A stretch of 64,000 nt of DNA, from contig CM043959.1 of the NCBI GenBank assembly GCA_014529385.2, positions 8,709,526 through 8,773,525 of the forward strand. The letters run 5' to 3'. How positions within the stretch are numbered: the stretch's first letter is position 1; every line of letters starts with the position of its first letter. The translations under genes and the position numbers were made by a program. This document shows positions 10,386 through 22,378 of this stretch, in pieces. The notes below the pieces were generated by a model that saw nothing but the letters and a program-made list of their open reading frames with translations, ran no database searches and was not told the DNA's origin. This DNA comes from Adiantum capillus-veneris. Taxonomy: Eukaryota > Streptophyta > Polypodiopsida > Polypodiales > Pteridaceae.

Positions 10386-10855
10386 CCTGATTTCTGGGGT
10401 TCTCTATTACAGTAAGCTCTAAGGATGTTTTCAATAACCTGATTCACTCTTTCTATATGGCCGTCAGTCTAAGGGTGATAGGCTGAACTAAAACATAGCT
10501 TGGGTACGTAAGGCTTCAAATAAAGCTTTCCAAAACTTTGAAGTAAACTTTGCATCTCTGTCTCACTGACTATTCTTTTCGGAAGGCCATGTAGTCTAAA
10601 GATCTCTTTGTCAAAAAGACGGCTTATGTCTGACCTAGTGTAAGTTGTTTTTACAGGCATCAAATAAGATACCTTGGTCAGCATGTCCACTACTACCATA
10701 ATGGAATCGTAGCCTCCTTGAACGGTAGGAAGTCCTGTTACGAAGTCCATGCTACTGAGTTCCCACTTCATTTGAGTAATGTCAAGGGGTTGAAGTTTCC
10801 CTGGCATCATTACCCGTTCAGCCTTGATCCTTTGACAGGAAAGGCATTGTTTAAT
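10386..10855 (-). pseudogene. gypsy-A integrase, truncated
   Basis: Encodes part of the DDE integrase. WELSSMDFVTGLP carries the first catalytic Asp, followed by DSIMVVVDMLTKVSYLMPV. The second block reads RLHGLPKRIVSETEMQSLL, where the usual SDRD has become SETE, so a catalytic Asp is lost. AYHP is followed by a TAG at 10471-10469 where HPQTDGQ is normal, then TDGHIERVNQVIENILRAYC with the third acidic residue. Homology ends near 10386. Confidence 0.88.
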
Positions 10856-11455
10856 CTAGCAAAGCATATCTCCTTTCATACTTGGCCCAAAATAGATTTT
10901 CCTCATCGTATTAAGGGTCTTTTCATAGCCAGGATGGTTGGCTGCTAGAGTTTTGCGTCCTTCATAAAGGGTTAACTCTTTCAAGGTTGAGCTCCTAGGA
11001 ACGTAAAGCCGGTGCTCGTAATAGAGAAGCCCATCTTCAAGTAAATAGTCCTTGATTTTTTCATTCTCTTTCTCCTTTAGGTCCTTTTGATTGATAGCTT
11101 GTAGGAATTGTAAAGAAACCTCATCTTCCAGGGAGGCTTCCTTAACCTTATCTAAAATTCGGTTATTGATTGTAGAGATGGCCCCAAGGAAAACCTTGCG
11201 GCTAAGGGCATTAGCAACCACATTCTCCTTACTTGGTTTATACTTTATTTCAAAATCATACTCTTGTAAGAGTTCTATCCATCTTCGTTGCCTCGTGTTG
11301 AGTGTTGCTTGAGAGAAAATCCACTTCAAACTTTGATGATCACTGATTAACTGAAACTTACCCCCTAGAGGATAATGCCTCCAAATCTTAAGGGCATGGA
11401 TAACGGCTAGGAGTTCCAGATCTTGAGTTGGATAATTCAGCTCGTGGATTCTCAA
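10856..11455 (-). pseudogene. gypsy-A RNase H and integrase zinc-binding region
   Basis: The frame starts inside RNase H: YPTQDLELLAVIHALKIWRH, LISDHQSLKWIFSQ, RQRRWIELLQEYDFEIKY and NVVANALSRK. This is the domain that removes template RNA. A linker leads to GLLYYEHRLYVP and AANHPGYEKTLNTMRK, the His pair of the integrase HHCC finger; its Cys pair follows in the next segment. The first part of RNase H lies upstream in a different frame. Confidence 0.88.
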
Positions 11456-12450
11456 TTTTGAGAGGTGAAGGCGACTGGTTGACCTTCTTGGTTTAAGACT
11501 CCTCCTATAGCAAGGCTGCTTGCATCGGTTACTAGTTCAAACTCTTGAGTGAAATTAGGTTGAGTGAAATCAGGGAGCTTGAGTACATGGACTGATGTGA
11601 GATATTGTTTTAGTTGGAGGAATCAGTCCTCTTGCTCTTTTTGCCATGTAAGTTTGGTTGTCTTCTTAATTAGTTGAGTAAAAGGTGCAGTGATGACTGC
11701 GTAATCTTTGATAGAGATTATATACCATCTTGTAATGCCCAGGAATCCTCGAATCTCATTGACAGACTTGGATTGTGGCCAATCTATCATGCCATTAATC
11801 TTTGCGGGGTCTACAGAGATTCATTATGGGTTTATGATAAACCCTAGGTAGCTAAATTCGGGAGTAAAGAACACACATTTGATCATCTTAGCATACAAAT
11901 GATGTTGGCATAGAAGATGAAGTACTTTACGTACATGTCCTTCATGCTCTTTTTCATCTTTGGAGTATACCAATATATCATCGAAAAATACCGATACAAA
12001 ATCATCTAGATATTCTCTGAATATATCTTAGATGAGTCGATTAAAAGTAGCCGGAGCATTTGTAAGACCAAAAGGCATCACTATGAACTCATAATACTCA
12101 TATTGGGTGTTGAATGTGGTCTTGTAGATATCTGCTTCTTTAATCCGAATTTGATGGTATCCTGACATGGGATCAATTTTTGTGAATACTTTGGCCCCAT
12201 CTAATCTATCAAGTAGTTTGTCGATGCGAGGAATAGGGTACTTACTCTTTATAGATACATGGTTAAGTCCCCTATAATCGATGCAGAGACGTAGGGATCC
12301 ATCCTTCTTCTTTTGAAAATAGAACAGGCGCTCCACCAGGTGAAATGCTTGGTCATATGAATCCTTGTTTAATAAGTTGACAAAGCTATTCTTTTGATTC
12401 AATAGCTCGAGAGAGTGACATTTTGTAGGGTCTCTTTGAAACTGGTTCAC
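11456..12450 (-). pseudogene. gypsy-A reverse transcriptase
   Basis: Clear blocks are [59 protein letters not shown], then [19 protein letters not shown] stop at 12028-12030 follows. Beyond it the catalytic block reads VFFDDILVYSKDE near 11968-11990 (family: FxDDILVYS), with both aspartates kept. More stops and shifts occur toward RNase H. The frame upstream of the fingers is also broken near 12450. Confidence 0.88.
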
Positions 12451-13046
12451 TACCTGGGAAGGTTTCTATTTCATGATCTATGTCCCTTGGGGGGGTAAAC
12501 TTGAGAGATCTTTCCAAAATAAATCGGAAAATTCCCTAAGCCATTCTAGAGTTGGGTTGTCCTTTGAATCATCAGCCTTGTTGAGTTTTACTACAAAGAT
12601 CTGTTGCCCCTTGCGTAACCCTTTTAGAAGTCAACTAGCCTTAACTAAATGAGCCTTAGGTTTCCCATTGGATCCTTATACTAATGTTTTTCACATAAGT
12701 GACTTTTGAAGGATAGGTTCCCTTGAGCACAATCAATGTGGGCTTGATTTTTGAGTAACTAGTCCATCCCTAGAATAATGTCGTAGATTCCTACTAGTAG
12801 GGTCCAAAAGTAAGATGAAGTAAGGGTTCCTCCTAGTTCAAATTCTACTTCCCCAGCTGTAAAATGAGATAGAACCTCTTTCCCATTTGTTGCTAGTTCT
12901 ACTACTAATTTCTTTGTCGCGTATTGGTTGAATCTGAGATAAATTCTTAAGCATTTAGGGGAGAGAAAAGAGTGTGTACTACCACAATCTATAAGTAATT
13001 CAAATTGTTCACCTTGTTTATTTGCAGTAGTTTGGATGACCGCATA
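12451..13046 (-). pseudogene. gypsy-A aspartic protease region
   Basis: No long open frame remains, but the translation near 13010-12961 reads FELLIDCGSTHSFLSP. This is a retropepsin active-site loop in which the usual D-S/T-G is DCGST, a form common in plant chromoviruses. Downstream blocks (VGIYDIILGMD) mark the second half. The protease cuts the polyprotein. Frameshifts separate it from both gag and the reverse transcriptase. Confidence 0.7.
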
Positions 13047-13925
13047 CTATTGCCGAGCTCCAAGGTTATCAATGACGGAAAAAAGAGTAGCTCTTTCATC
13101 TTCTTCATTCATCACGGTGGTTGGTTCTCCCACTACAGCATAGGCTCTAGCTCCTCTACCTCTTCCTCTGCCTCGTCCTTTATTTCTTCCTCCTCTTTGA
13201 TTATTTCCTTGGTTTGTCTGAGATTGAGGAATGGTCTTAGAAGCCACTCTGGGTTTTTTTTCATCAGGACATCTACTCATGTAGTGCCCCATTCGATTGC
13301 ATCCATAACATCTAACATTTGGAAAACTCTGTTCTATATTTGCTACAGTTGTTACTACCCTTTGTTGATTTCCTTGGTTGAGAATCCCCTTGGCCCTTCC
13401 TCTAAAATTATTGTAGTTATGATAGTTCCATGCAGGGATGTTTCCTTCAGCTTCAAGAGGTTTAGCTCTGAGAAGGGCATCTTGAATTGATGTGGGCCTC
13501 ACAGCTTCTAAGCGTGCAGTTAAAGTTTTTGTTAAAGCCTTGACAGAAGCAAGCAATCTGTTGTTCCGTTGTCATTTGTGGTGCATAGCACCGTAAGGAC
13601 ACATATTTGGTGTATTATTCCTCTAAAGTAAGCCTTAACTATTGGAGAATGAAAATTTTCATTTTTATAGCTTGATGTGCTAGAGGAAGATATTTCTCTT
13701 TTACTGCCTGTTTCATTGCATCCCAGGTCGGAGTAATGGAAGGATTATCCCTACAATGTTGTTTCCTCTAGCATCTCTAGTGAGTCGAAACATTCCCAAC
13801 ATTGCTTGATTTTCTAAAGCAGTTCCTGCCACTAGGAAATAGTCGTCCATGGCGTCAAGCCAAGCTTCGGCATCAGGTTCTAAGTTAGGTCCCTCTCCCT
13901 TGTAGGTCGGGAGTTGGACCTGTTT
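13047..13925 (-). pseudogene. gypsy-A gag with zinc knuckle
   Basis: The N-terminal part (about 13925-13560) reads LPTYKGEGPNLEPDAEAWLD and AMDDYFLVAGTALENQAML, the retrotransposon gag fold start. The open segment 13556-13047 ends gag: a helical stretch, a basic Gly/Asn-rich linker and CYGCNRMGHYMSRC, a complete CCHC knuckle that packages RNA. A second basic run (GGRNKGRGRGRGRGARA) follows. One or more frameshifts lie near 13560-13750. Confidence 0.85.
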
Positions 13926-14520
13926 TAATAATAGTTTCTTCTCTTGGGTGGGAGTGTAAAGGCTTCTTGCATTGCCCTGGGATTTTAATTAATGAAATTC
14001 GTTTAGTGCTAAGGAATATAATTTTTTTTTCATGAAAATTTCCAAACAATATATATAATTTCAAGTTTAAAAGAAAACAAAAATCCAACAATCACCATAA
14101 TCATTGCATTGAATTAACAAAACATGATATTTTCATAAAACCCATGGTATATACAAGAGTTAATAGAATCACTGACTCATACTATGTATAAGATGGTAAC
14201 AATCCTATACAAAAATATTTTGCACTACTGGTGGGTTAGACAAGGGATCAAAAAATATAACATCTTTTGGCCCTCTAAACTTCAGGCCTACCCTCAAGAG
14301 TCTGGCACTACTTGGGTATATAACTTTATCTACTTGATCAAATACCCACTAGCTCTGAGAAACCTCTATCCATCTATAGTAAGGGTTTGATCCTGATCTT
14401 CATTCCCACCGAAAAAGAAGACTTCCATGGTTTGAATTGTTTCGGCCCATTTGAGTCTCTTCAAGTTTAGTGCCAAGACCACTATCTCTCCCGTATCAAT
14501 AAGGAAAATCCCACCACACC
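13926..14520 (-). other. gypsy-A leader, left part, with end of a split small reading frame
   Basis: Non-coding between gag and the CACTA insertion, except that 14520-14366 is the 3' part of a reading frame that begins on the other side of the CACTA element (see 22569-22746). The rest is AT-rich. Its gag start codon is not clear: an ATG near 13966 is out of phase with the gag blocks. Confidence 0.6.
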
Positions 14521-14532
14521 CACTACAAGAGG
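14521..14532 (+). repeat. CACTA left terminal inverted repeat
   Basis: CACTACAAGAGG, exactly complementary to 22554-22565. Preceded by the target duplication ACC. Confidence 0.97.
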
Positions 14533-14551
14533 TTGTGTGCTCTTGTGACAC

Positions 14552-14747
14552 TGTTAGCGACGGAAATACACTGGGTTTTTATAACCCCCAACGTCACTAA
14601 AACCGTCGCTAATAGCGTCGCTACGAGAGCGTCGCTATAACCGTCGCTCATAGCGACGCTCATAGCGACGGTTATAGCGACGTTTACACAGAAGTCTATA
14701 GCGACGCTCCAGAGCCATAAATAGCGACGGTTATAGCGACGCCCGAG
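14552..14747. repeat. CACTA left subterminal repeats
   Basis: About ten copies of GCGTCGCTAT-like and ATAGCGACG-like motifs in both orientations, including the palindrome AACCGTCGCT...AGCGACGGTT around 14640-14675. In En/Spm such subterminal arrays are bound by the element's TNPA protein. That role here is inference from position. Confidence 0.88.
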
Positions 14748-15122
14748 ATAAAATTTTTTTGGTGACAGGGCATTGAATGCCCTGCCACCCATCAACCATA
14801 TTGTACTTGATTCACTTTTTAAAAAAAGTGCAAGGGTAGATAATAGACCCAAAATAGTCACCCACAAGACGCATTGTTTGCAAAATTGACAAGCGTAAAA
14901 TTGACAATTGTACACATCATAGGCAAAATGAATTGATTGGCAAATGTAATAATGACAATTGTACAACATCATAGGCATAAAGAATTGATTGGCAAAATGA
15001 ACTGCGGTGACAAATGTAATAATATACATGGTTCCAAAAGACGTATAAAATCTGTCTCATGATACATAAGCTATGAGAAACCCTAAACTAATGCTATCTA
15101 GCTATGGCTAAACTGACGTCGT

Positions 15123-16433
15123 CTAGTCAGACGTCTCATCGCGTCCAAGCGGCGTATCTGTCGGATTCTGCAAAAAAAGACAATAAGACAACTTTCAGTA
15201 AGTATAAACATATAACGACATTTATAAAACAATACAAAAAATAGAAAAGAGTAAACCCCAATACTAACCATGCCGCCGCGAGAACTGAGAATGTCCATCA
15301 GGGCGTTTAAGCCCTTCCTGCCTATGTACTCGCGCTCGTACGGTGTGGGATCACGTCCTGTCATCGACCACTGTCAAAACATACAAAGATTTCATTATGT
15401 TAGAATTAAAAAACTCATAAACCCTAAACTATCAAACATAAAGAGCAATGCAAAAACACTTACAAAATCGGCCTCAAATGATGCCCATCCACCGCTCCCC
15501 AAGTGGTGCGAGCTCCCTGCCTCTACTCGCGCTCTGGCTGCATCCTTTTGTTGCTTCCACTTGTCGGGATTCTCGCGCGCTGCTTTCTTCGCATTCTTCC
15601 AATCTTCTTTGGCCAGCCAATCTGGCCTGTTCCACCCATGCTTGATTGCTTTTTGCACTTCGGAACGCTTGTGTTTGCAGTATTCGCGCATTCGAATCTT
15701 CATCAGGTCTTCATTGAAGCGCTGATCCCGTGTTGGAACGGGAAACTCATCATGAAGTATGCTGATGACTCTGGCTTTTAAATCACTTGGTACTTCACTC
15801 CATTTGTTTAGTATGTAGTGTCTAAACAGCTGAGATCAAAGACCACGCATGCGCAAGATCACCTTCTTGCCGTCATCATCCATGATGATGCCGCCGCTGA
15901 AGTCGACGGAATAAGGCAAGTCCTCTGGCCGGTGACGCGTGAACCTGGGTGTCCCGGCAGGGGTCTCTAGCGGCGTGTCGATGGGGGTACGGACGTCAGG
16001 TGTCTCCACCGGCGTCTGGGCCCCGAAGGCGAGGAGTGTTGAGTGGGGTGGCTCCACGTGGAATAGGTAGAGGTGTGTAGCTGCTAGGAACAGTCAGCCG
16101 CGCAAAACCTGGCGTAGATGGCGATGCTGTGGCTGGTGTGGGGGCGGGCAAAGAAGGGGAGGGTAAAGAGCCTCGTCGAACACGAGGCGGTGTGGAGGCA
16201 TCGGCGGCAGAATCCCCACAACAACCGCCACCGCCACCACTAGAGCGCCAGTGTCTAGACGAGTGTGAAGATCGTCTCGTCGACACCAAAGCTTCGGAGC
16301 GCGCCGAATGCTCTGAAAGAGAGGGAGATGCGGATGGAGTAGGAACGCGCGATGATGTGCTAGAGCGATGACGCTCCACGTACCACTGTCTCTGTTGCGG
16401 TGACAAAGAAGAAAGAAACTCCTCATCATCCAT
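15123..16433 (-). pseudogene. CACTA second gene, TNPA/Transposase_24-like
   Basis: ATG at 16433 (MDDEEFLSSLSPQQRQWYV) after an acceptor-like GCAG. The N-terminal third is Ser/Pro/Thr-rich. A frameshift near 16045 leads to a second frame (YSVDFSGGIIMDDDGKKV), then one TGA at 15838-15836. The same frame then continues with LNKWSEVPSDLKA, RMREYCKHKRSEVQKA and DWLAKEDWKNAKKA, the plant En/Spm Transposase_24 type. Two phase-0 introns fit GT-AG exactly: 15463-15371 and 15268-15168. They join EADF to WSMTGRDPTPYERE and then to NPTDTPLGRDETSD, ending at TAG 15125-15123. Two lesions make this copy probably inactive. In En/Spm the partner protein binds subterminal repeats; its direct role here is inferred. 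Confidence 0.8.
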
Positions 16434-16705
16434 ACCTGCATTAAACACACGAATATTTAAACTTAATATTGAATGAATAGAGTAGACAATGACGCAAAGA
16501 CCATTAAATACAATGACGTAATGACGCATATAAATACAATGACGCAATGAATTGAGTGATAGAAGAGGCAAGTCGAAAACTCAGAATTTTCAATCAAAAG
16601 ATGTGAGCGCGAGTAGAAAAGAGCGTTATACACCATGGAAGGTACTTAGAGAGCCAGAGCTTTTACAACACGGAGCAAAATTGTTCAAATACAATATTTG
16701 TGGCT

Positions 16706-17409
16706 TTAAGAGATCTCTCTCTCATCCTCGCATAACTCAGCATAACTTCCTATATCTATATAGAGCTCTCCATTTAAACACATATCCTCTGTTTCATTTT
16801 GTAGCTCCTCTGCATGCACCCTATATAGAGTAGTAGCATCTTGATGCTCATCTGGCACCACCGCAGCGGCTTCTGATTGAGCATCTTCTCTGATCTCCTC
16901 CATTGATGCCGTTGTGATTGGCACATGGTAGCCTTCATACGTCCTTGCACTACGAGGGGCTACCTCTATGACGTACCACCAGTTTGATGTAGACTTTGTA
17001 GGATGAAATATTACTTGCCAGAGCCACATAACTTACATGAGAGCTTTCAAGCACATAACTTGTAAAAGGGGGATGTTAACTATTTACATACTTGTTCACA
17101 ATGCTCGGGTAGTACGAAAGTGTCTCTTAGGTCAGTCCATTTCTTAGTAGAATCCACCTCAAGAAAACCAGACTCTCCTCTACGCACAGTAGCGTTGCGA
17201 CCCTCCATGATTATCTTGAACCATTGCACGTCGAACAAGTCGACAAAAAATCCTCTGTAATCGATCCTCAAAATCTCTTGTAGCGTGCCGAAGTAAGCGA
17301 GTTCCGCCACCACAGGATCTGCATCAGAGGAACGTCGTCGACTAGACTGTTCAAATTTTTCCATGATTCCACAATCTTGAGTAAAACGCTTTTTGTCGAT
17401 CCGTTCCAC
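16706..17409 (-). pseudogene. CACTA transposase C-terminal region (DUF4216-like)
   Basis: Two segments. 17409-17080 contains LQEILRIDYRGFFVDLFDVQ, WFKI and DTFVLPEHCEQV, matching the DUF4216 pattern W-x-DY, LF-x-CxW, PFVLA-x-QA-x-QV that follows tnp2 in plant CACTA elements. 17029-16706 continues with WLWQVIFHPTKSTSNWWYVI, then an acidic Glu-rich end to a stop. The splice between them is not resolved. Confidence 0.75.
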
Positions 17410-17681
17410 CCTAAAATGTCGACCTTTACACCATGCTGCTGTGTATGACTTATACTACAACGAGCAAAGATTATGAGTGGCCGTTCAAACGTTTAGAAAT
17501 AAAGTCACTAGCTAGTCGTACATTGCAAACTTACCTTGGTCGCGCAACCCCGAGAGTACTCCCACTCTTCCTCAGTCACTTCGTCACCGCATTGTTGTGC
17601 GCTTTTCAATTGGTTGTCCAACCATCTTAAGCTCATGAATGTTGGTAGGCTCTCCAGACCCGTCCGATAGTGCATCGGTGG

Positions 17682-18990
17682 TCATCTTCCCCGTCTCCAC
17701 TCGATTCGTGCCCTCCGTCGCTCTTGCTTTGCATCCTCATATTGTGAAATCCACTTTTGCATCACTGGATTGTGAAGCATGCAAAATCGGTTGATTTTAG
17801 CCTCTAGATCTTCCGTCATCTTCTTCTCAACACCGAGATTGCACATGACAATCCCAGATATGCGCTCATCATCTATGGTTCGCCATAGCGTGTCCCGGGC
17901 TTTATCAAATCCGTCTAGCCACTCTCCAATGTACACTAGGGACTGTGATACCAACCAACCTTCTGCCATGCTACCCTCCGGACGTGCCTTTTGACGCACA
18001 TATCCCTTAAGCGTTTTCATGAAACGTTCTAAGAAGAACATCCATCTGGAATGAACTGTGCCAGCTATTTCCACCTCATCAACTATGTGAACAAGAAGAT
18101 GCACCTGAATGGTTAGCATGGTAGTAGGAAAATGTTTCTCAAACATGCACACAAGCTCCACAGCATTTAGTTTGAAGAATGGTATGGAGTCTACGTTGAT
18201 CTCCTTTTGTGAGATCCATTGTACCAGCTTTGCAAGTTTGTAGATTGTGTTACGGATGTCGAGAGACAAACATCCCTCAATGGCAACCGGTAAAATAAAC
18301 TGTAAAGTATGTGCAGCAATGATATTAAAGTCCACATATTATGCAATGATATTAAAGTCCACTATGAATGTACCTGACACATTTTATGCCAATCGTGTGA
18401 CTTCAAACCGGTAAGCTTTCCTTCTTTAGTAAAACACGTTCGGAGCGAGTGCATTACGCCAGTGGGGGTCCGCAAAGATCGAATGGTCTCTTTTACTTTG
18501 CGTTCTTGGGCTCCTGTGAAAATCCATGGTGCTTTAAGGAGTTTTATCGATCCATCAGACGCTGTTTGCGGCCAATATTGCTCCATACGATCCAAAGTAT
18601 CAACTCTAAGGTCAATATTGCTCCATTCTAAGGTCAACTCTGGCTCCCAAAGTATCTTTCTTGCCGGTCAGATGGTCCCATAGAAGATTACCCACATTCT
18701 TGAATATGTGCATTGGATCGAGCAAGTGATTGATCATGAGTCGGGGCCAGTATGGTAACTCGTACCATAGAGATAGTCTCTTCATCCCTGGAGGCAATCC
18801 GTCATCGCACATCTCCTTCTGCTCTAACCATGCTTGTGCAGACATCCTTGGTGGCTCTCTTCCCAAAAAGCCATCGCGTAACACATGATTCTCTGGAAGA
18901 TACGCTTGATGACCTTTGTAGATTTGCTTCTTCAGTCAGGGCGCCCTACGTGGATTCAGTCTAGGTCCACATGTGACACATGCTCTGTAT
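17682..18990 (-). pseudogene. CACTA tnp2 transposase, C-terminal half with DUF4218
   Basis: From right to left: CVTCGPR with YKGHQAYLPENHVLRDGFLG (about 18980-18870), then LWYELPYWPRLMINHLLDPM and HIFKNVGNLLWDHL (family: HNLDVMHIEKNV), a damaged junction with a short local duplication near 18600-18640, then LTGLKSHDWHKM. A GT-AG intron at 18373-18300 joins this to FILPVAIEGCLSLDIRN, the start of DUF4218. That domain continues with SRWMFFLERFMKTLKGYVRQ and KARPEGSMAEGWLV. It is the C-terminal helical domain of the tnp2 transposase. The stop and duplication at the junction mean the gene is broken here. Confidence 0.88.
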
Positions 18991-19054
18991 CCGCTTGATT
19001 GAAGCCTTGCATGTATACACATGATAATAGATCAACTATGGGAAAAAACAAGAT

Positions 19055-20458
19055 TTACAGTGTCTGAGTGAGGAGTGTCAATAGATCACCTGAGCATTCT
19101 GTTAGCCCGGGATAGTCATGCATGGTCCACATTAGAATGCCTCTGATCAAAGCATTCCGTCGTCCTGTGTGTCGGCTCATATCCACCACCTCTATGCCAA
19201 TCCACAATTTTTGTAGCTCTTCCAATAGTGGACGAAGATACACATCCATATTCTCCACTTTATATCGCCCTAGCACAATCAAGCTTAGCCATAGGTGCCC
19301 CTTCTTCGTAGTCAACCACGGGGGAATGTTGTAGTTGACGATGACAACGGGCCATACAATGTAAGATGTTGATCTTTGACCAAATGGATTTACGCCATCC
19401 ATATCCAGGCCTAAGCGCAAATTTTGAGCTTCCCTGGAAAAATCCAACCGTGTTCCATCTATATGTTTCCAGGCTGCGCAATCTGCAGGAATTCGTAGCA
19501 CACCATCCGAAGATTTATTCTCCTCATGCCATGATGCTAGGGCGGCCATGGACTTACATTCGAAGAAATGCTTGATGCGAGGAAGCAGAGGAAAATGTCG
19601 CAAAACGTTTTGTGGAATTTTTGTCCCGTGGAGATCTACTCGATATCTTTCGGAATCACATTTCGGACACTTCTCCATGTCTATGTATTCCCCTCTGAAA
19701 AGAATGCAGTCATTAGGACAAGCGTGGATAGAATTGTAATCCATCCCCAAGTTTCGCAAAATCTTTATTGCTTCATCTCGGGAATCTGGCATCACATTGT
19801 CAGCTGGTAGTATGTGCTCTTTAAGCAATCTACACAACATAAAAATACGATACAGTCGTGTAAAAATCTATCAGATCATTATACATTTAGAGTTTTATTA
19901 AAGTAAACCAATTGTAATAGATCACCTGAAAAGCGTTGTGACGCTAGTGTCACTCCATCCAAACTTTGCATGCATGTTGAGAAGAACCAGGAGTGCTTTC
20001 AACCTAGACATACGTGCTCCATTATACAATGGCGTATCGGCTTCACTTTTCATATCCTCATAGATAAGCCTTTCTGAATCCATGATCGTCTCGATCATTT
20101 CATCAATCTCGGGCTCAAACATAGCCTCGTTGGGAATGTGCTCTGCATGATCATCCCCCGAGCTGTCAGAGGCTACATCTTGTGGCCTCACATATGCTAC
20201 TTGACCAAAGCGCCTGCGAACACGTCTATTGGGTTGCAAGATTGCTGTTTGTTGGCCAGCGTGAGAGTCCGACGAGTTATAATTGGCAACAACTCAATCT
20301 ATAATAGATGGATCAAACTCACCAAATTCGCGAACGTGCTGCAAAGAAACACGTCTTGTCCTTCGCACAGCATGCTTGCATTGATTACAAGGACATAAGA
20401 CCCTCGTTGAGAGATAGGTGTTTCGGTTGGACGGTCCCACATCCTCGTCACTACTCAT
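19055..20458 (-). pseudogene. CACTA tnp2 transposase, N-terminal half
   Basis: The best start is ATG at 20458 (MSSDEDVGPSNRNTYLSTR), followed by CPCNQCKHAVRR, the Cys pair of the transposase-associated N-terminal domain. A GTGAGT donor and an AACAG acceptor suggest an intron between about 20333 and 20251. Exon 20239-19926 has ADTPLYNGARMSRLKALL, ending at a 96-bp GT-AG intron (19925-19830) that restores the frame. The next exon holds IHACPNDCILFRGEYIDMEK, CPKCDSERY, WHEENKSSDGVLRIPADCAA, GLDMDGVNPFG and YIVWPVVIVNYNIPPWL, the tnp2 catalytic region. It ends at a donor near 19093. The tnp2 protein cuts and rejoins the CACTA ends. Confidence 0.9.
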
Positions 20459-20890
20459 AATGAGGATAAAAATCTTATAACGTGGACAACAAATTTAATA
20501 TTCTATTGGCATTCTTCCTCTTATGTCTCTCTCTCTGTCTCTCTACCTCACATTCTCTAGTCATGTCCAATCCCCGCACACCTCGGTCTAGAGGTGCACG
20601 GAGATCAGAACCACCGGGTTATAATCTCGTCTTTATTGGTCAATACCTATATTTGTGGGTACAAGAAATCTATAGACCCACGTCTACATGATACTGCATG
20701 TAGTGGACAAAACCCCTTTGCCTCTTCTCTAGCTGTAGCACTTCACAGCATCTTAACATCTTTTCACAGTAGATCTTTTCACTGTTCGTCTAACTCTAAA
20801 CCCTAAACCGTAAGTAATTCTTGCGTGGACTTGATCTAACGTAAATAAGCGTAAATCTAAATAAACATAAATCTAACTAAAAATCTAGCT

Positions 20891-20979
20891 AATTTAATGT
20901 AAGTCTACATCTAACCTAATCTTTAACGTCTTTTAGGATAGTTTCCTACGACGTTAAAACTCTCTTCTTCTTGTGTGTG
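20891..20979 (+). repeat. Direct repeat, copy 1 (second at 21600-21688)
   Basis: An 89-bp block beginning AATTTAATGTAAGTCTACAT and ending in CTCTTCTTCTTGTG recurs at 21600-21688 with two mismatches. Each copy is followed by a (GT)n tract. A segmental duplication of about 700 bp inside the element would explain it. Confidence 0.88.
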
Positions 20980-21879
20980 TGTGTGTGTGTGTGGGTAAAC
21001 CTAAATAAACCCAAGTCTAATCTAATATAACATAAATCTAAATCTAACGTAAATTATGTTATATGAAAAACAAAGAACTAAACTAAGAGGGATTATAAGA
21101 ACCTTAAAACTGATTTAACACATAATTTTTCACATAACTCGGCAATAGTTGGCATTCTCATCACTAAAGATGTGAGAGTTAACTTCCGGTGGTGACGCTA
21201 CCTCATCTCCATCCACATCTGACGACAGCAATTGGCCCTTTGGACCGTTCTTGCTCTTGTTACTAACTTTGAAGTTGATGTTGAATGACTAGAGGTTGCC
21301 TAGATGGTCATTGTCGGGGATGTAGTGACTCTTGCCACCCTAAAGATCCACCTTCTTCCCTATCTTCTGAAGACATTTCACCAGTACTTTTGGATCGACG
21401 GAGCCCACCATGAGTGAAGGCAGCAATACCCTATATTCCATTGAGGGCTTTCTTCACCCGCTTCATGCAGGCATCGCAGTCTATGGAGACCTAAATCTAA
21501 TCTAATATAACGTAAATCTAAATCTAGCGTAAATAAACGTAAATCTAACTAAAAATCAACCTAAATCTAATCTAATTTAACTTAAATAAACCTAAATCTA
21601 ATTTAACGTAAGTCTACATCTAACCTAATCTTTAACGTCTTTTAGGATAGTTTCCTACGACGTTATAACTCTCTTCTTCTTGTGTGTGTGCGCGTGTGTG
21701 GATGTGTGTGCCAATAAAAAGAGATAAATGGTATAACCTTTCTATCACCCATGCCAAGTATGATAGATTGGTTATGCCATTTCCCTCTTGAATAATAGGT
21801 CTTGAGTTCAACTCCTCGTCGGCTAGATCTTTAGGTCTTTTAATTTTAATTAGTTTCCTACGACGTTAAATTAGTTTCT

Positions 21880-22075
21880 CTCTCTTTCTCTCTCAATGTG
21901 TGTGCGTTTTTTTGTTTATGCATGTTTTCTCTCTCTTTTCCTCTCTCAATGTGTGCGTTTTTTGTTTATGCATGTTCTCTCTCTCTTTTCCTCTCTCAAT
22001 GTGTGCGTTTTTTGTTTATGCATGCTCTCTCTCTCTTTTCCTCTCTCAATGTGTGTGTGCATTCTTTGTTTATGT
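21880..22075 (+). repeat. ~50-bp minisatellite, 4 copies
   Basis: Units of the form CTCTCTCAATGTGTGCG, T-run, GTTTATGCATG, CT-run recur with CAAT at 21894, 21947, 21997 and 22047. Confidence 0.85.
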
Positions 22076-22106
22076 ATGTGTGTGTGCGTTTTTGTTTATG
22101 TGTGTA

Positions 22107-22107
<1 letters not shown>

Positions 22108-22164
<57 letters not shown>

Positions 22165-22272
22165 CACTATGTGTGTGTGTGTGTGTCAGAGAGAGAGAGA
22201 GGGAGAGAGAAAGAGGGGAAGGGAACATGAGAGTGAGGAGAGGGAAGGAGCATACCTGGCTCTCCTTCCTCT

Positions 22273-22310
<38 letters not shown>

Positions 22311-22312
22311 AG

Positions 22313-22355
<43 letters not shown>

Positions 22356-22360
22356 CGTTA
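22108..22360. repeat. (CT)n, (GT)n and (GA)n microsatellites
   Basis: Long CT tract at about 22110-22160, GT at 22169-22186 and 22277-22309, GA at 22187-22213 and 22317-22350. These are polymorphism-prone tracts. Confidence 0.95.
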
Positions 22361-22378
22361 CCTGCTCCTTGCTTGAGG

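Larger units (their letters stand above)
10386..14520 (-). mobile_element. Ty3/gypsy element gypsy-A, main body (part 1 of 3)
   Basis: Minus-strand gypsy element with gag, protease, reverse transcriptase, RNase H and integrase in the normal order, read from right to left. Its 3' end is missing: the integrase breaks off at about 10386 and no 3' LTR follows. The body is cut at 14520/14521 by the CACTA transposon and resumes at 22566 with the rest of the leader, the primer-binding site and the 5' LTR. The single-knuckle gag, the initiator-Met-type primer site and the RT wording resemble chromovirus-like (Del/Tekay-type) elements; a chromodomain cannot be checked because that end is lost. Confidence 0.88.
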
